Assembly: GCA_030615145.1 (NCBI GenBank)
Contig: JAUWZT010000015.1
Coordinates: 1 to 24,683 of the forward strand
DNA: 24,683 nucleotides
Source of the DNA: Promethearchaeota archaeon
GTDB lineage: Archaea; Asgardarchaeota; Lokiarchaeia; Sigyniarchaeales; SOKP01
Direction: 5' to 3'
Shown piece after piece: positions 16,620 through 23,392 of this stretch. The notes beneath the pieces are model-generated. The model ran no database searches and was not told the origin of the DNA. It saw only the letters and a list, made by a program, of their open reading frames with translations. Each line of letters starts with the position of its first letter. Position 1 is the first letter of the stretch. A program made the position numbers and the translations under genes.

Positions 16620-17066
16620 TTAACCTAACTGTTTAACATTTAATAAGAAGTATAATACAACAGGAACCATTAATTCGACTAAACCTTCTCCGAATTCTGT
16701 TAGTTTATAAGAAATATGTACTGGGCGAGTATCATGAATGTTTCTTTTCACCAATCCTTTTGTCTCTAATAATTTCAATCGATCTGTAAGAATGCGTGAA
16801 CCTATGCCCTTTAAAATTTTTTTGATTTCATTATAATTTATTTCTCCTGTTATATTTAACGTGTGTATTAAATCAAGAGTCCATTTTCCTTGAATCAAAT
16901 TAAAAAATAATTTAAGATCTTCTCTTTCCATAGTAATTCGATTAGTATCATGGAGTAATGCTCCTCTTTCCATTATAGTGCATTCTTTTGTAGTTTTTTG
17001 AATTATAGGAATCAGTTTATAAAGTTCTTTATAATGTTTGAAATATACTTCCCTTTTTCTATTCAT
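16620..17066 (-). CDS. HxlR-family winged-helix transcriptional regulator
   Basis: A 148-residue DNA-binding regulator. The HxlR domain occupies about residues 50-148: 'LIQGKWTLDLIHTL', 'NYNEIKKILKGIGSRILTDRLKLLETKGLVKRN' (helix-turn-helix and wing) and 'VHISYKLTEFGEGL'. The N-terminal about 45 residues form a charged extension with two cysteines or fewer and no recognised domain. GTGAT lies seven bases before the ATG and is itself the edge of the duplicated block. The 24-base dyad is 19-42 bases upstream of the start, where binding would block its own transcription. It is therefore the natural candidate to control both divergent regions. The inducer is unknown; HxlR proteins often sense aldehydes, quinones or redox stress. 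Confidence 0.88.
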   Translation of the reverse strand: MNRKREVYFKHYKELYKLIPIIQKTTKECTIMERGALLHDTNRITMEREDLKLFFNLIQGKWTLDLIHTLNITGEINYNEIKKILKGIGSRILTDRLKLLETKGLVKRNIHDTRPVHISYKLTEFGEGLVELMVPVVLYFLLNVKQLG

Positions 17067-17071
17067 TGATT

Positions 17072-17175
17072 AAATCACAATATTAGTGTAAAATTTAATA
17101 CTTACAGTAAAAACAATATCTTTCATATTTATTAAGAATATAATCCTATTAAATGTTGAATTTCAATCTTAAATT
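17072..17175. repeat. Duplicated divergent control region, copy 2
   Basis: The second copy of the block at 14887-14989, same orientation, about 94% identical over 104 bases. It separates HxlR (-) from the ATC-hydrolase/flavoprotein/Fe-S/racemase operon (+). Its left end supplies the SD of HxlR. The TATA-like CATATTTATTAAG in the middle (17123-17135) is conserved in both copies and could drive the minus strand. Confidence 0.85.
17085..17108. promoter_or_regulatory. Putative HxlR operator (dyad), copy 2
   Basis: AGTGTAA (17085-17091) and TTACAGT (17102-17108) are identical in arms and spacing to 14900-14923. The site lies just upstream of the HxlR start, consistent with autoregulation. Confidence 0.5.
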
Positions 17176-17212
17176 GAATGAATAATAAAAAAAATTATTG
17201 AAGTGATGAAAG

Positions 17213-17746
17213 ATATTAGATAACTCAGAAGAATTTACTAACGATGATTTGATGGAAGTTCTTAAAGCACAAACAGAAGTAGGTAATAAATATAAAACCC
17301 ATTTCTTTGCAATGTTTTCTCAATTATTCTGTACTATTACTGAGGAAGTAATTAATCAATTTGGTGAAAAGGGCAAAACTGCAATAGAAAAAGCAGTTGA
17401 GAAGTATGGTATAGAAAGAGGTAAACGAATAGCATTAGTAGTGAAATCTTTGGGAAAAGAACTTACTTTAAAGAATTTCTTCATTTATGGAGATTTAGAC
17501 AGTAGAAGTATTTTAAAATTTAAGCCTAAAATAGTTGATGGAAATGCTGAAATTATAGTTAGAGATTGCGTCTTTTGTAACGGCTGCAAGGAGTGGGAAA
17601 AATTAAATAATGGAAAAATATACTGTGAATTCATAGATACAGCAGTATTAAAAGGATATAATCCCGAGCTAGTTATCGAAGTTCCCTCTATTATGACAAA
17701 AGGGGATAAAAAATGTGTTCTCCGATATCTTACGAAAGAAAAATGA
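17213..17746 (+). CDS. L-2-amino-thiazoline-4-carboxylic acid hydrolase family protein
   Basis: A member of the ATC hydrolase family (PF14196-type), recognised from FFAMFSQLFCTITEEVINQFGEKG, 'AVEKYGIERGKRIA', 'LTLKNFFIYGDLDS' and the Cys-rich end 'YCEFIDTAVLKGYNPELVIE'. Founding members open the thiazoline ring of L-ATC in cysteine synthesis. Many archaeal members are uncharacterised, so the reaction here is open. The usual start choices are TTG 17249 or ATG 17252 (164-165 residues). The frame is open upstream to a TGA at 17207 and encodes ILDNSEEFTNDDL, which looks like protein. GTGAT at 17203-17207 is five bases before ATA 17213, giving 177 residues from a near-cognate start. It begins the operon opposite HxlR, with the flavoprotein 45 bases downstream. 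Confidence 0.72.
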   Translation: MLDNSEEFTNDDLMEVLKAQTEVGNKYKTHFFAMFSQLFCTITEEVINQFGEKGKTAIEKAVEKYGIERGKRIALVVKSLGKELTLKNFFIYGDLDSRSILKFKPKIVDGNAEIIVRDCVFCNGCKEWEKLNNGKIYCEFIDTAVLKGYNPELVIEVPSIMTKGDKKCVLRYLTKEK

Positions 17747-17791
17747 AAAATACTAGAATAAGAGTTAAGAAAATTAGGGAGGTAAAAAAAT

Positions 17792-19627
17792 ATGAATGAA
17801 GTTGAAAATCTATGTGATAGGGTCCTTAAAACAGATCTTATAATTATTGGAAGTGAAGGTGCTGGAGGGCATGCAGCTATTGAAGCAGCTAAAAGTGGAA
17901 TTAACATATTAATAATCACAAAAGGTAAAATTGGACAATGTGGTGCCTCACAAATGGCAGGGGCGGACTTTAATGTTGATGGAAAAACAGCTAAAAATTT
18001 GGGTTTTCCTGGAGATGAGAGAGATAATCCAGAATTATTCTTCGAAACCTTAGTAAGGGAAAGCTTGTACCTCGGTAATCAAAAAATGGTAGAAAAATAT
18101 GTTGAATACGCTCCAAAAGCCATGAAAGATCTACTAGATTGGGGAATGCGCATCTATAGTTATGAATCTGCCCATTCGGAAGAAATGGCTCGTGGAATAA
18201 TAACTTCAGGTACATTATGGGTGGCCGCAATTCGGAAAAAAATAAGAGAATTGAATATCCCTCTTATTGAGGATACAATTGTAATTGATTTATTAGTATC
18301 TGAAGGGAGAATAGCGGGAGCAATAGCTTTAGATATAATAACAGGGGAAACAATTTTAATTAAATGTAAAGCTCTAATTTTAGCAACAGGAGGGTGGCAT
18401 GTAGCTTATCCATTTAATACTGGGCCATATGATCTTACCGGTGATGGTGTTGCGATGGCTTACCGAGCAGGATTAGAATTAATTAGTATGGAAATGATTC
18501 AATTTTGCCCAATAACAATGGTGTGGCCTCCTAAGGATCGTGGGAGTATTGTCTTATATATGACTAGTGAGATTGATCCGTTTAATAAAACAATCCGCCT
18601 TCTAAATAATAAAGGTGAAAGATTCATGGAAAAATATGACCCCGAAAATTTGGAACAAAGCACAAAAGAAATCGTTTCAATAGCGTCTCAACTTGAAATT
18701 GAAGAAGGACGAGGGGGACCTCATGGAGGAATTTATTATTCGTTAAAACATTCAAGAACAAGATTTATCGATATGCTTATAAAAGTCGCAGGGCATCGAA
18801 TAAAAAACGAATATAAAGATTCAAGATACGAATTGAATATATTATTTCCAGAATTATTAGAAAAGTGTAAAACCGAAGATGTTGAAGTTGGTAACGCTGC
18901 TCATTATATGAGTGGAGGAATTAAAGTTAATGAAAATACAGAGACATCTATTCCGGGCCTATACGCCGCTGGGGAATGCTCAGGTGGTTTATGGGGATCA
19001 GTTAGAGTGGCTTCTGCCTGTACTGAAGTAGGCGTCCAAGGAAAAATTGCTGGAGAAGTTGCTCCGAATTATATTAAAAAAGTAGAACATGCTGAAATTA
19101 AAACGAAACAAGTGAAAGAGATATTAGAAAGAATAAACAAGCCATTAAAGTTAACCACTGGAATAACACCAAACGAGCTTCAAAGAAAAATGCATGAAAT
19201 CTCAGGAAAAAATATTGGTTTGATAAGAAATGAAAAACAATTAAAAGAAGCAATCAAGGATTTAGAGAAATTATTAGGAGATGATGTTGAAAAGTTGTAC
19301 ATTTCTTCCACTAAAAGCAAAGGGTTGAATTATGAATGGATAAGATCAATTGAATTACGAAATATGTTAACATGTTTATACTTATCAGCTAAAACATCGT
19401 TAATTCGCGAAGAAAGTCGGGGTGAATTCTATCGCAGTGATTTCACTATTACTAACAATGATGAATGGTTAAAAACAATAATTTTAAAGAAAAAAAATGG
19501 AGATTGTGAAATTAAATTTGAAAAGCCAGTAATTACTAAGATTTCTTTACCAAAAGGGAAATTAACATATCAAGAAGCTATTGGTGTGGCTACGGCTTCT
19601 TTAAAAAAAGAGGAGAGGAACGTTTAG
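17792..19627 (+). CDS. FAD-dependent oxidoreductase, SdhA/FrdA/aspartate-oxidase-like
   Basis: A 611-residue flavoprotein of the succinate dehydrogenase/fumarate reductase superfamily. The FAD dinucleotide motif is at residues 19-29 (IGSEGAGGHAA). GDGVAMAYRAG (218-228), EEGRGGPHGGIYYSL (304-318, with the catalytic-loop Arg307), HYMSGGIKV (371-379) and GLYAAGECSGGLWG (389-402) are present. 'EESRGEFYRSDF' lies in the C-terminal domain, where SdhA has a His in place of the Phe. The covalent-FAD histidine of SdhA (SHT motif) is absent; the equivalent segment is GQCGASQMAGAD. FAD is therefore probably non-covalent and the substrate may not be succinate. A strong GGGAGG precedes the ATG by nine bases. 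The stop abuts the next ATG, so it works with the [2Fe-2S] protein. Confidence 0.85.
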   Translation: MNEVENLCDRVLKTDLIIIGSEGAGGHAAIEAAKSGINILIITKGKIGQCGASQMAGADFNVDGKTAKNLGFPGDERDNPELFFETLVRESLYLGNQKMVEKYVEYAPKAMKDLLDWGMRIYSYESAHSEEMARGIITSGTLWVAAIRKKIRELNIPLIEDTIVIDLLVSEGRIAGAIALDIITGETILIKCKALILATGGWHVAYPFNTGPYDLTGDGVAMAYRAGLELISMEMIQFCPITMVWPPKDRGSIVLYMTSEIDPFNKTIRLLNNKGERFMEKYDPENLEQSTKEIVSIASQLEIEEGRGGPHGGIYYSLKHSRTRFIDMLIKVAGHRIKNEYKDSRYELNILFPELLEKCKTEDVEVGNAAHYMSGGIKVNENTETSIPGLYAAGECSGGLWGSVRVASACTEVGVQGKIAGEVAPNYIKKVEHAEIKTKQVKEILERINKPLKLTTGITPNELQRKMHEISGKNIGLIRNEKQLKEAIKDLEKLLGDDVEKLYISSTKSKGLNYEWIRSIELRNMLTCLYLSAKTSLIREESRGEFYRSDFTITNNDEWLKTIILKKKNGDCEIKFEKPVITKISLPKGKLTYQEAIGVATASLKKEERNV

Positions 19628-19945
19628 ATGGAAGAAAAAAAATTGATAAAAGTAAAATGTTTTCGATTTGACCCTAAAAAAGATGAGTCTCCTTATTATG
19701 ATACTTTTGACATTCCTTTAAATGGAGCAATGAGTATTCAAGATTGTTTGCTCTATATAAGGGAGAACTTAGATCCTAGTCTTGCTTTTTTTATAAATTG
19801 CAGATTAGGATTTTGTAGACGATGTCTTGTTAGAGTGAATGGAAAATCTTGTCTGGCGTGTTTAACTGACGTGGAAGATGATTTTACTGTTGAGCCACTC
19901 CTTAAGGATAAAGTAATACGAGACCTTTGGAGTAAAGGGCTTTAA
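19628..19945 (+). CDS. Stand-alone SdhB-N-terminal-like [2Fe-2S] protein
   Basis: A 105-residue protein equal to only the N-terminal ferredoxin domain of succinate dehydrogenase/fumarate reductase subunit B. Cys58, Cys63, Cys66 and Cys78 (CRLGFCRRC ... CLAC) reproduce the plant-type [2Fe-2S] spacing of SdhB. The C-terminal domain with the [4Fe-4S] and [3Fe-4S] clusters is missing and there is no sign of it downstream, so this is a natural short form rather than a truncation. The ATG follows the flavoprotein stop with no gap, the strongest sign that both form one enzyme. Electrons would pass from FAD to this cluster and then to a soluble carrier, since no membrane anchor is encoded. Confidence 0.85.
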   Translation: MEEKKLIKVKCFRFDPKKDESPYYDTFDIPLNGAMSIQDCLLYIRENLDPSLAFFINCRLGFCRRCLVRVNGKSCLACLTDVEDDFTVEPLLKDKVIRDLWSKGL

Positions 19946-20008
19946 TTTTATAACATTAATTTTATTCAGATAAATGAAGTTATAAATCAAACATTAAGAG
20001 CTAATTTA

Positions 20009-20013
20009 GGTGA
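20009..20013 (+). promoter_or_regulatory. Ribosome binding site GGTGA of the racemase, pointing to an ATT start
   Basis: GGTGA is followed by four bases and then ATT 20018. The class V aminotransferase gene in this window has exactly the same site and spacing before its ATG. The first in-frame ATG (20048) is 34 bases away and inside a conserved motif. Confidence 0.65.
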
Positions 20014-20017
20014 AAAA

Positions 20018-20713
20018 ATTACGAAAACGATTGGTCTAATTGGAGGTATGAGTTGGGAATCTTCTTTAGAGTATTATAGGATTATTAATCAAGCAGTAAA
20101 GAAAAAATTAGGAGGATTGCATTCCGCAAAAAGTATATTATATTCTGTTGACTTTGAAGTTATCGAAAAACTTCAACACCAAGGGGATTGGGAAGAACTC
20201 ACAAAAATAATGGTAGAATCTGCTCAAAGATTAGAGAGTGCTGGAGCAGATATGATTGTAATATGTACTAATACAATGCATAAGATGGCTGAAGATATGG
20301 AAAAACATATTAATGTTCCTCTGTTGCACATTGCTGATGCTACAGCATTAAAAATTAAAGATTACGGTTTAAAAAAAATAGGATTATTAGGAACGAAATT
20401 TACTATGGAACAAGATTTCTATAAAGGAAGGCTTATTAATAATTATGGTCTAGAAGTAATCGTTCCAGATACAAAAGAACGACAAATTATTCACGATATT
20501 ATATACAACGAGCTGTGTTTAGGAGAAATTAAAGAATCTTCTAAGATAAGTTATATTAAGGTTATTGACAACCTGGAAAAAAATGGTGCGGAAGGAGTAA
20601 TACTAGGTTGCACTGAAATCCCGCTTTTAATTAAACAAACTGATGTAAAAATCCCTTTATTTGATACAACAAAAATTCACGCAGAGTTTGCCGTGGACTT
20701 TTCGATAAAATAG
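20018..20713 (+). CDS. Aspartate/glutamate racemase family protein (ATT start)
   Basis: A cofactor-independent racemase of the Asp/Glu/hydantoin racemase superfamily, aspartate racemase branch. The two catalytic cysteines are Cys83 (VICTNTMHK) and Cys198 (VILGCTEIP). The conserved N-terminus is 'KTIGLIGGMSWESSLEYY'. The first in-frame ATG (20048) falls inside that motif and would delete its first strand (KTIGLIGG), so the gene must start earlier. No ATG, GTG or TTG exists upstream in frame. ATT 20018, four bases after GGTGA, gives MTKTIGLIGG and 231 residues, the family norm. It is the fourth gene after the HxlR-facing control region, 72 bases after the Fe-S gene, and would interconvert D- and L-forms of aspartate, glutamate or a related compound. 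Confidence 0.85.
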   Translation: MTKTIGLIGGMSWESSLEYYRIINQAVKKKLGGLHSAKSILYSVDFEVIEKLQHQGDWEELTKIMVESAQRLESAGADMIVICTNTMHKMAEDMEKHINVPLLHIADATALKIKDYGLKKIGLLGTKFTMEQDFYKGRLINNYGLEVIVPDTKERQIIHDIIYNELCLGEIKESSKISYIKVIDNLEKNGAEGVILGCTEIPLLIKQTDVKIPLFDTTKIHAEFAVDFSIK

Positions 20714-20730
20714 ATGGGAATTTGGATAAT

Positions 20731-20766
20731 AAAAACTACTTTTAAAAATATAAGTTTTTTTTAATC
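20731..20766. terminator. Bidirectional terminator between convergent racemase and aminotransferase
   Basis: AAAAACT (20731-20737) and AGTTTTT (20753-20759) are a perfect 7-base inverted repeat with a 15-base loop, ending in T8 on the plus strand. It provides a U-rich end for both convergent transcripts. Confidence 0.5.
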
Positions 20767-22500
20767 CTATATTTCTTTTTTTATATGTACAAAATTAAAC
20801 CATCTTAGTTCTTCGGCCTCAGGATCATCAAATTGAAGATAATCTTCTTCCATTCCAATGTTATGAACTAAATCGTTAGCGTACTTTAAATATTTAGTGA
20901 ATTCTTTTTTCTGATCAATGATTTCTTCATCAAAACAGTTTTGTAAATTTGTTGATAATACTGTCTTAATATCCGGCTTACTGGATAAGTAAGCGTCTTT
21001 GAAATTAATGTGGATCCATTCTCCCGTATTGATGTTAAAAGAATAATCCTTTAGAAAAAGATGCCCATAATCTGCTATAAATTCTATCGACTGGCAAACA
21101 AATTGAAATTCTACTTCTGAAAATAAATAGTGGAAATTAACGCGGCACCAACCAAATTTAATTCCAAGTTTACCTTGTTGGGTCATTTTGCTAATTTGTT
21201 GTGATTTTTCTTCGCTAATTTGAAGTAAAAAGTGTCCATAGGGTCCTGCACACATACAACCGGCTCGACTCTGAATTCCAAACAAATCATTAAGAAGTTT
21301 AGTAATAAATTTAGGGTGCAACTTTTTATCTCTATGTTTTATCATAAACGACACTATAGCCATCCGGTTTTTTGAATCGTGAGGACCTAGAATTTCGATA
21401 TTTGGATGTTTCGATAATCTCTCTAAAGCACGAGTTGTATATTCTCTTTCTTTAGAAGCTATGGTGTCAATTCCAAGAGCATCTTTTAAATCTATGGCTA
21501 AAGCTGCTTTAATAATTTGCAAAACTCCTGGAGTTCCCGCTCTTTCCCTAACTTCAATATCTTCAGAATAATTGATTGTAGATGTGCTTACAAAATCAAC
21601 AGTTCCTCCTCCAGCAGTGGTTGGAGAGAGAGTATGATCGTAAATTCTTTCGTTGAATACTAAAATTCCAGACGAACCTGGACCTCCTACAAATTTGTGC
21701 GGTGAGATAAAAATAGCATCGAAAAATGTTTCAGAATCCTTATTCATATTGATTTTTACATATGGAGCACTCGCAGCGTAGTCAAAACACACTAATCCTC
21801 CATATTTATGCATTATACGAGCAATTTCGTAAACGGGTGTTTTAATTCCAGTAATGTTTGATGCTGCAGAAAAAGATCCAATTTTTAATCTATGTTTATA
21901 TTTCGGATTTGAAACTTGGTTTTCTAAATCTTTTAGATCAATAAATCCCTCAGAATTGAGTTGTATGGGTACTACTTCAGCGATAGCTTCCCGCCACATT
22001 ATGTCGTTAGAATGATGTTCGTAAGGACCAATGAAAACAACAGGCTTTAACCGGTTGATCTCTTTATCTTGGAGTTTTCTTAAAACCGGATCTAAAACCT
22101 TTTCTTCTGAGGATTTATCCATCAACTGCTGTAATAATTTTTTTGTTGCTGGTGGTAAGCGGATACCAATAATTTCTTGGAATTTGGTTATCGCGCCTGT
22201 CGCACCGGTACCAATTGCGATAATTTGGCAGTTAGATTCGGCATTAAAAGCTTTTTTTATAAGTGTTTCTGCTTGATGTAAGAGGTTCGTCATACGACAA
22301 CCAGTTACATCGTCTTCAGTATGAGTATTAGCATATTCCCTTTGAATCTTTATTAAATACTTTTCAATAAAATTAAGTGATCTTCCAGACGCGCCCCAGT
22401 CAGCATATACGAGCAAGCGCATTCCATATGGAGTTCGAAATGTAAAATACCTTCCAATCAAAGCTTCCCTTACTTCTTCAAGTGTTAACAATGGGTTCAT
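20767..22500 (-). CDS. Class V aminotransferase / cysteine-desulfurase-like PLP enzyme with C-terminal extension
   Basis: A 577-residue fold-type I PLP enzyme. The Schiff-base lysine is Lys269 (ISPHKFVGGPGSSG), the ring-stacking histidines are at 162-163 (PYEHHSN), and Asp240 (CFDYAAS) would bind the pyridine nitrogen. RERAGTPGV (318-326) and SRAGCMCAGPYG (411-422, with Cys415 and Cys417) match the NifS/Csd/Isc group region that carries the sulfur-accepting cysteine. It is about 170 residues longer than a cysteine desulfurase. Part is an insertion around 112-155 and part is a unique C-terminal region (about 480-577) of unknown fold. GGTGA at 22505-22509 is four bases before the ATG. No IscU-like scaffold is adjacent, so whether it is a desulfurase, lyase or transaminase is open. 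Confidence 0.82.
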   Translation of the reverse strand: MNPLLTLEEVREALIGRYFTFRTPYGMRLLVYADWGASGRSLNFIEKYLIKIQREYANTHTEDDVTGCRMTNLLHQAETLIKKAFNAESNCQIIAIGTGATGAITKFQEIIGIRLPPATKKLLQQLMDKSSEEKVLDPVLRKLQDKEINRLKPVVFIGPYEHHSNDIMWREAIAEVVPIQLNSEGFIDLKDLENQVSNPKYKHRLKIGSFSAASNITGIKTPVYEIARIMHKYGGLVCFDYAASAPYVKINMNKDSETFFDAIFISPHKFVGGPGSSGILVFNERIYDHTLSPTTAGGGTVDFVSTSTINYSEDIEVRERAGTPGVLQIIKAALAIDLKDALGIDTIASKEREYTTRALERLSKHPNIEILGPHDSKNRMAIVSFMIKHRDKKLHPKFITKLLNDLFGIQSRAGCMCAGPYGHFLLQISEEKSQQISKMTQQGKLGIKFGWCRVNFHYLFSEVEFQFVCQSIEFIADYGHLFLKDYSFNINTGEWIHINFKDAYLSSKPDIKTVLSTNLQNCFDEEIIDQKKEFTKYLKYANDLVHNIGMEEDYLQFDDPEAEELRWFNFVHIKKEI

Positions 22501-22603
22501 TATTTCACCTTTAAATTTAACGAGAAAATTTAATCATATCCTTAATTTAATTTAACCTAATTAATGATAAAAAAGTTTTTAAAAAGGAATTCATAAATTA
22601 TTT

Positions 22604-22679
22604 TTAAGTTTTAATTACCTTTCCATCAGGGAGAGAAACTCCAGATGATATAATTCCTTCTATTGTCAATGATTTATTA
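22604..22679 (-). pseudogene. Out-of-frame continuation of the DUF1326 gene after a T7 run
   Basis: Just after the DUF1326 stop, another frame encodes NKSLTIEGIISSGVSLPDGK and a few more residues, ending in TAA at 22604. With six instead of seven T residues at the run around 22679-22685 (minus-strand AAAATTTTTTT), the main frame would read straight into it. Either a base was gained in the run (mutation or sequencing error) or ribosomes or polymerase slip here. Confidence 0.5.
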
Positions 22680-23306
22680 AAAAAATTTTCTGGATTTGCC
22701 TTGTAGATTAAAGTCTGCTATTGCACCACTTCTATTAGTAAATTCCCAATTCTTTCCAAAATCGTTGTATTTCCAAGAGTGAGTGTTACATATCTTAATA
22801 TCAGAAAACATCATACTAAATAAAGAGTTTTCTATACGTTGCGGATTCTTTCCATCCCCTCCTGGTGCCAACGAGAGATTCATTTCTCCATAGGGCATCT
22901 TAATTTTATAAGTATTGCCTTCTTGCTCTAAAGTTATATCGACATATTTAATTCCCAAAACCTTTCTCACTAATAAGCCACCAGGAATATTATTAACAAA
23001 AAAAGGTTCTAAATACTTTCTTTGTTCTTCAGAAGCATCTTTACTAATGTATATTCCTCCCTCTCCACCTTTCACTATCAAATCGGCACCCCTTGGAGAA
23101 AATAAATCAACTACATTAATTGCTAATACTCCCCCGACATCAACATCTTGAAATTTACCTTCAATAATCTGAAATAATTGAAATGATTTACAAGGAGATT
23201 CCATGTCTCTACCGAAATACATCGAACAATGTCCTTCAGCGGCACATGATTCGTACCATACTCCTTTTATACTCCAATTAATCCTTTCTTTAGTTTGTTT
23301 AGACGT
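22677..23306 (-). CDS. DUF1326 family protein (5' extended, possibly frameshifted at 3' end)
   Basis: Recognised as DUF1326 from 'SIKGVWYESCAAEGHC', 'GGVLAINVVDLFSPRG', 'GGIYISKDASEEQRKYLEPFF' and 'MPYGEMNLSLAPGG'. The function of the family is unknown; conserved cysteines near the N-terminus suggest metal binding. The first in-frame ATG is 23222, but this cuts into the conserved N-terminus. Upstream the frame reads SKQTKERINWSIKGVWYESC with no ATG, GTG or TTG. A GGGTGA (23313-23318) sits six bases before ACG 23306, giving 209 residues. The 3' end shows a second oddity: a different frame continues plausibly after a T7 run. It lies between the DUF362 and aminotransferase genes, all on the minus strand, each about 90-100 bases apart. 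Confidence 0.72.
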   Translation of the reverse strand, partial: TSKQTKERINWSIKGVWYESCAAEGHCSMYFGRDMESPCKSFQLFQIIEGKFQDVDVGGVLAINVVDLFSPRGADLIVKGGEGGIYISKDASEEQRKYLEPFFVNNIPGGLLVRKVLGIKYVDITLEQEGNTYKIKMPYGEMNLSLAPGGDGKNPQRIENSLFSMMFSDIKICNTHSWKYNDFGKNWEFTNRSGAIADFNLQGKSRKFF

Positions 23307-23312
23307 ATAATT

Positions 23313-23318
23313 TCACCC
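23313..23318 (-). promoter_or_regulatory. Ribosome binding site GGGTGA upstream of the DUF1326 gene
   Basis: Read on the minus strand, GGGTGA is followed by AATTAT and ACG. Its TGA is also the in-frame stop that closes the reading frame upstream, so the start must lie between it and the conserved N-terminus. Confidence 0.5.
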
Positions 23319-23392
23319 ATTTGTCATCTGTATTAAATTTAAGATAATTCTATTAATGATTAAAGTATGGAATGCTTTTTATAAAAATAAAA

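Noticed and set aside
14887..17175. Composite transposon flanked by direct repeats carrying the MFS and HxlR genes
   Set aside because: No transposase, no terminal inverted repeats and no target duplications; both copies sit exactly in divergent promoter regions, which fits shared regulation better.
17792..19945. Genuine succinate dehydrogenase
   Set aside because: The covalent-FAD His motif, the SdhB C-terminal 4Fe/3Fe domain and membrane anchor subunits are all absent.
23270..23320. Short ATG reading frame (17 codons) overlapping the DUF1326 leader
   Set aside because: It begins before the GGGTGA site, ends in TAA after 17 codons and is in a different frame from the conserved protein; no sign that it is a gene.
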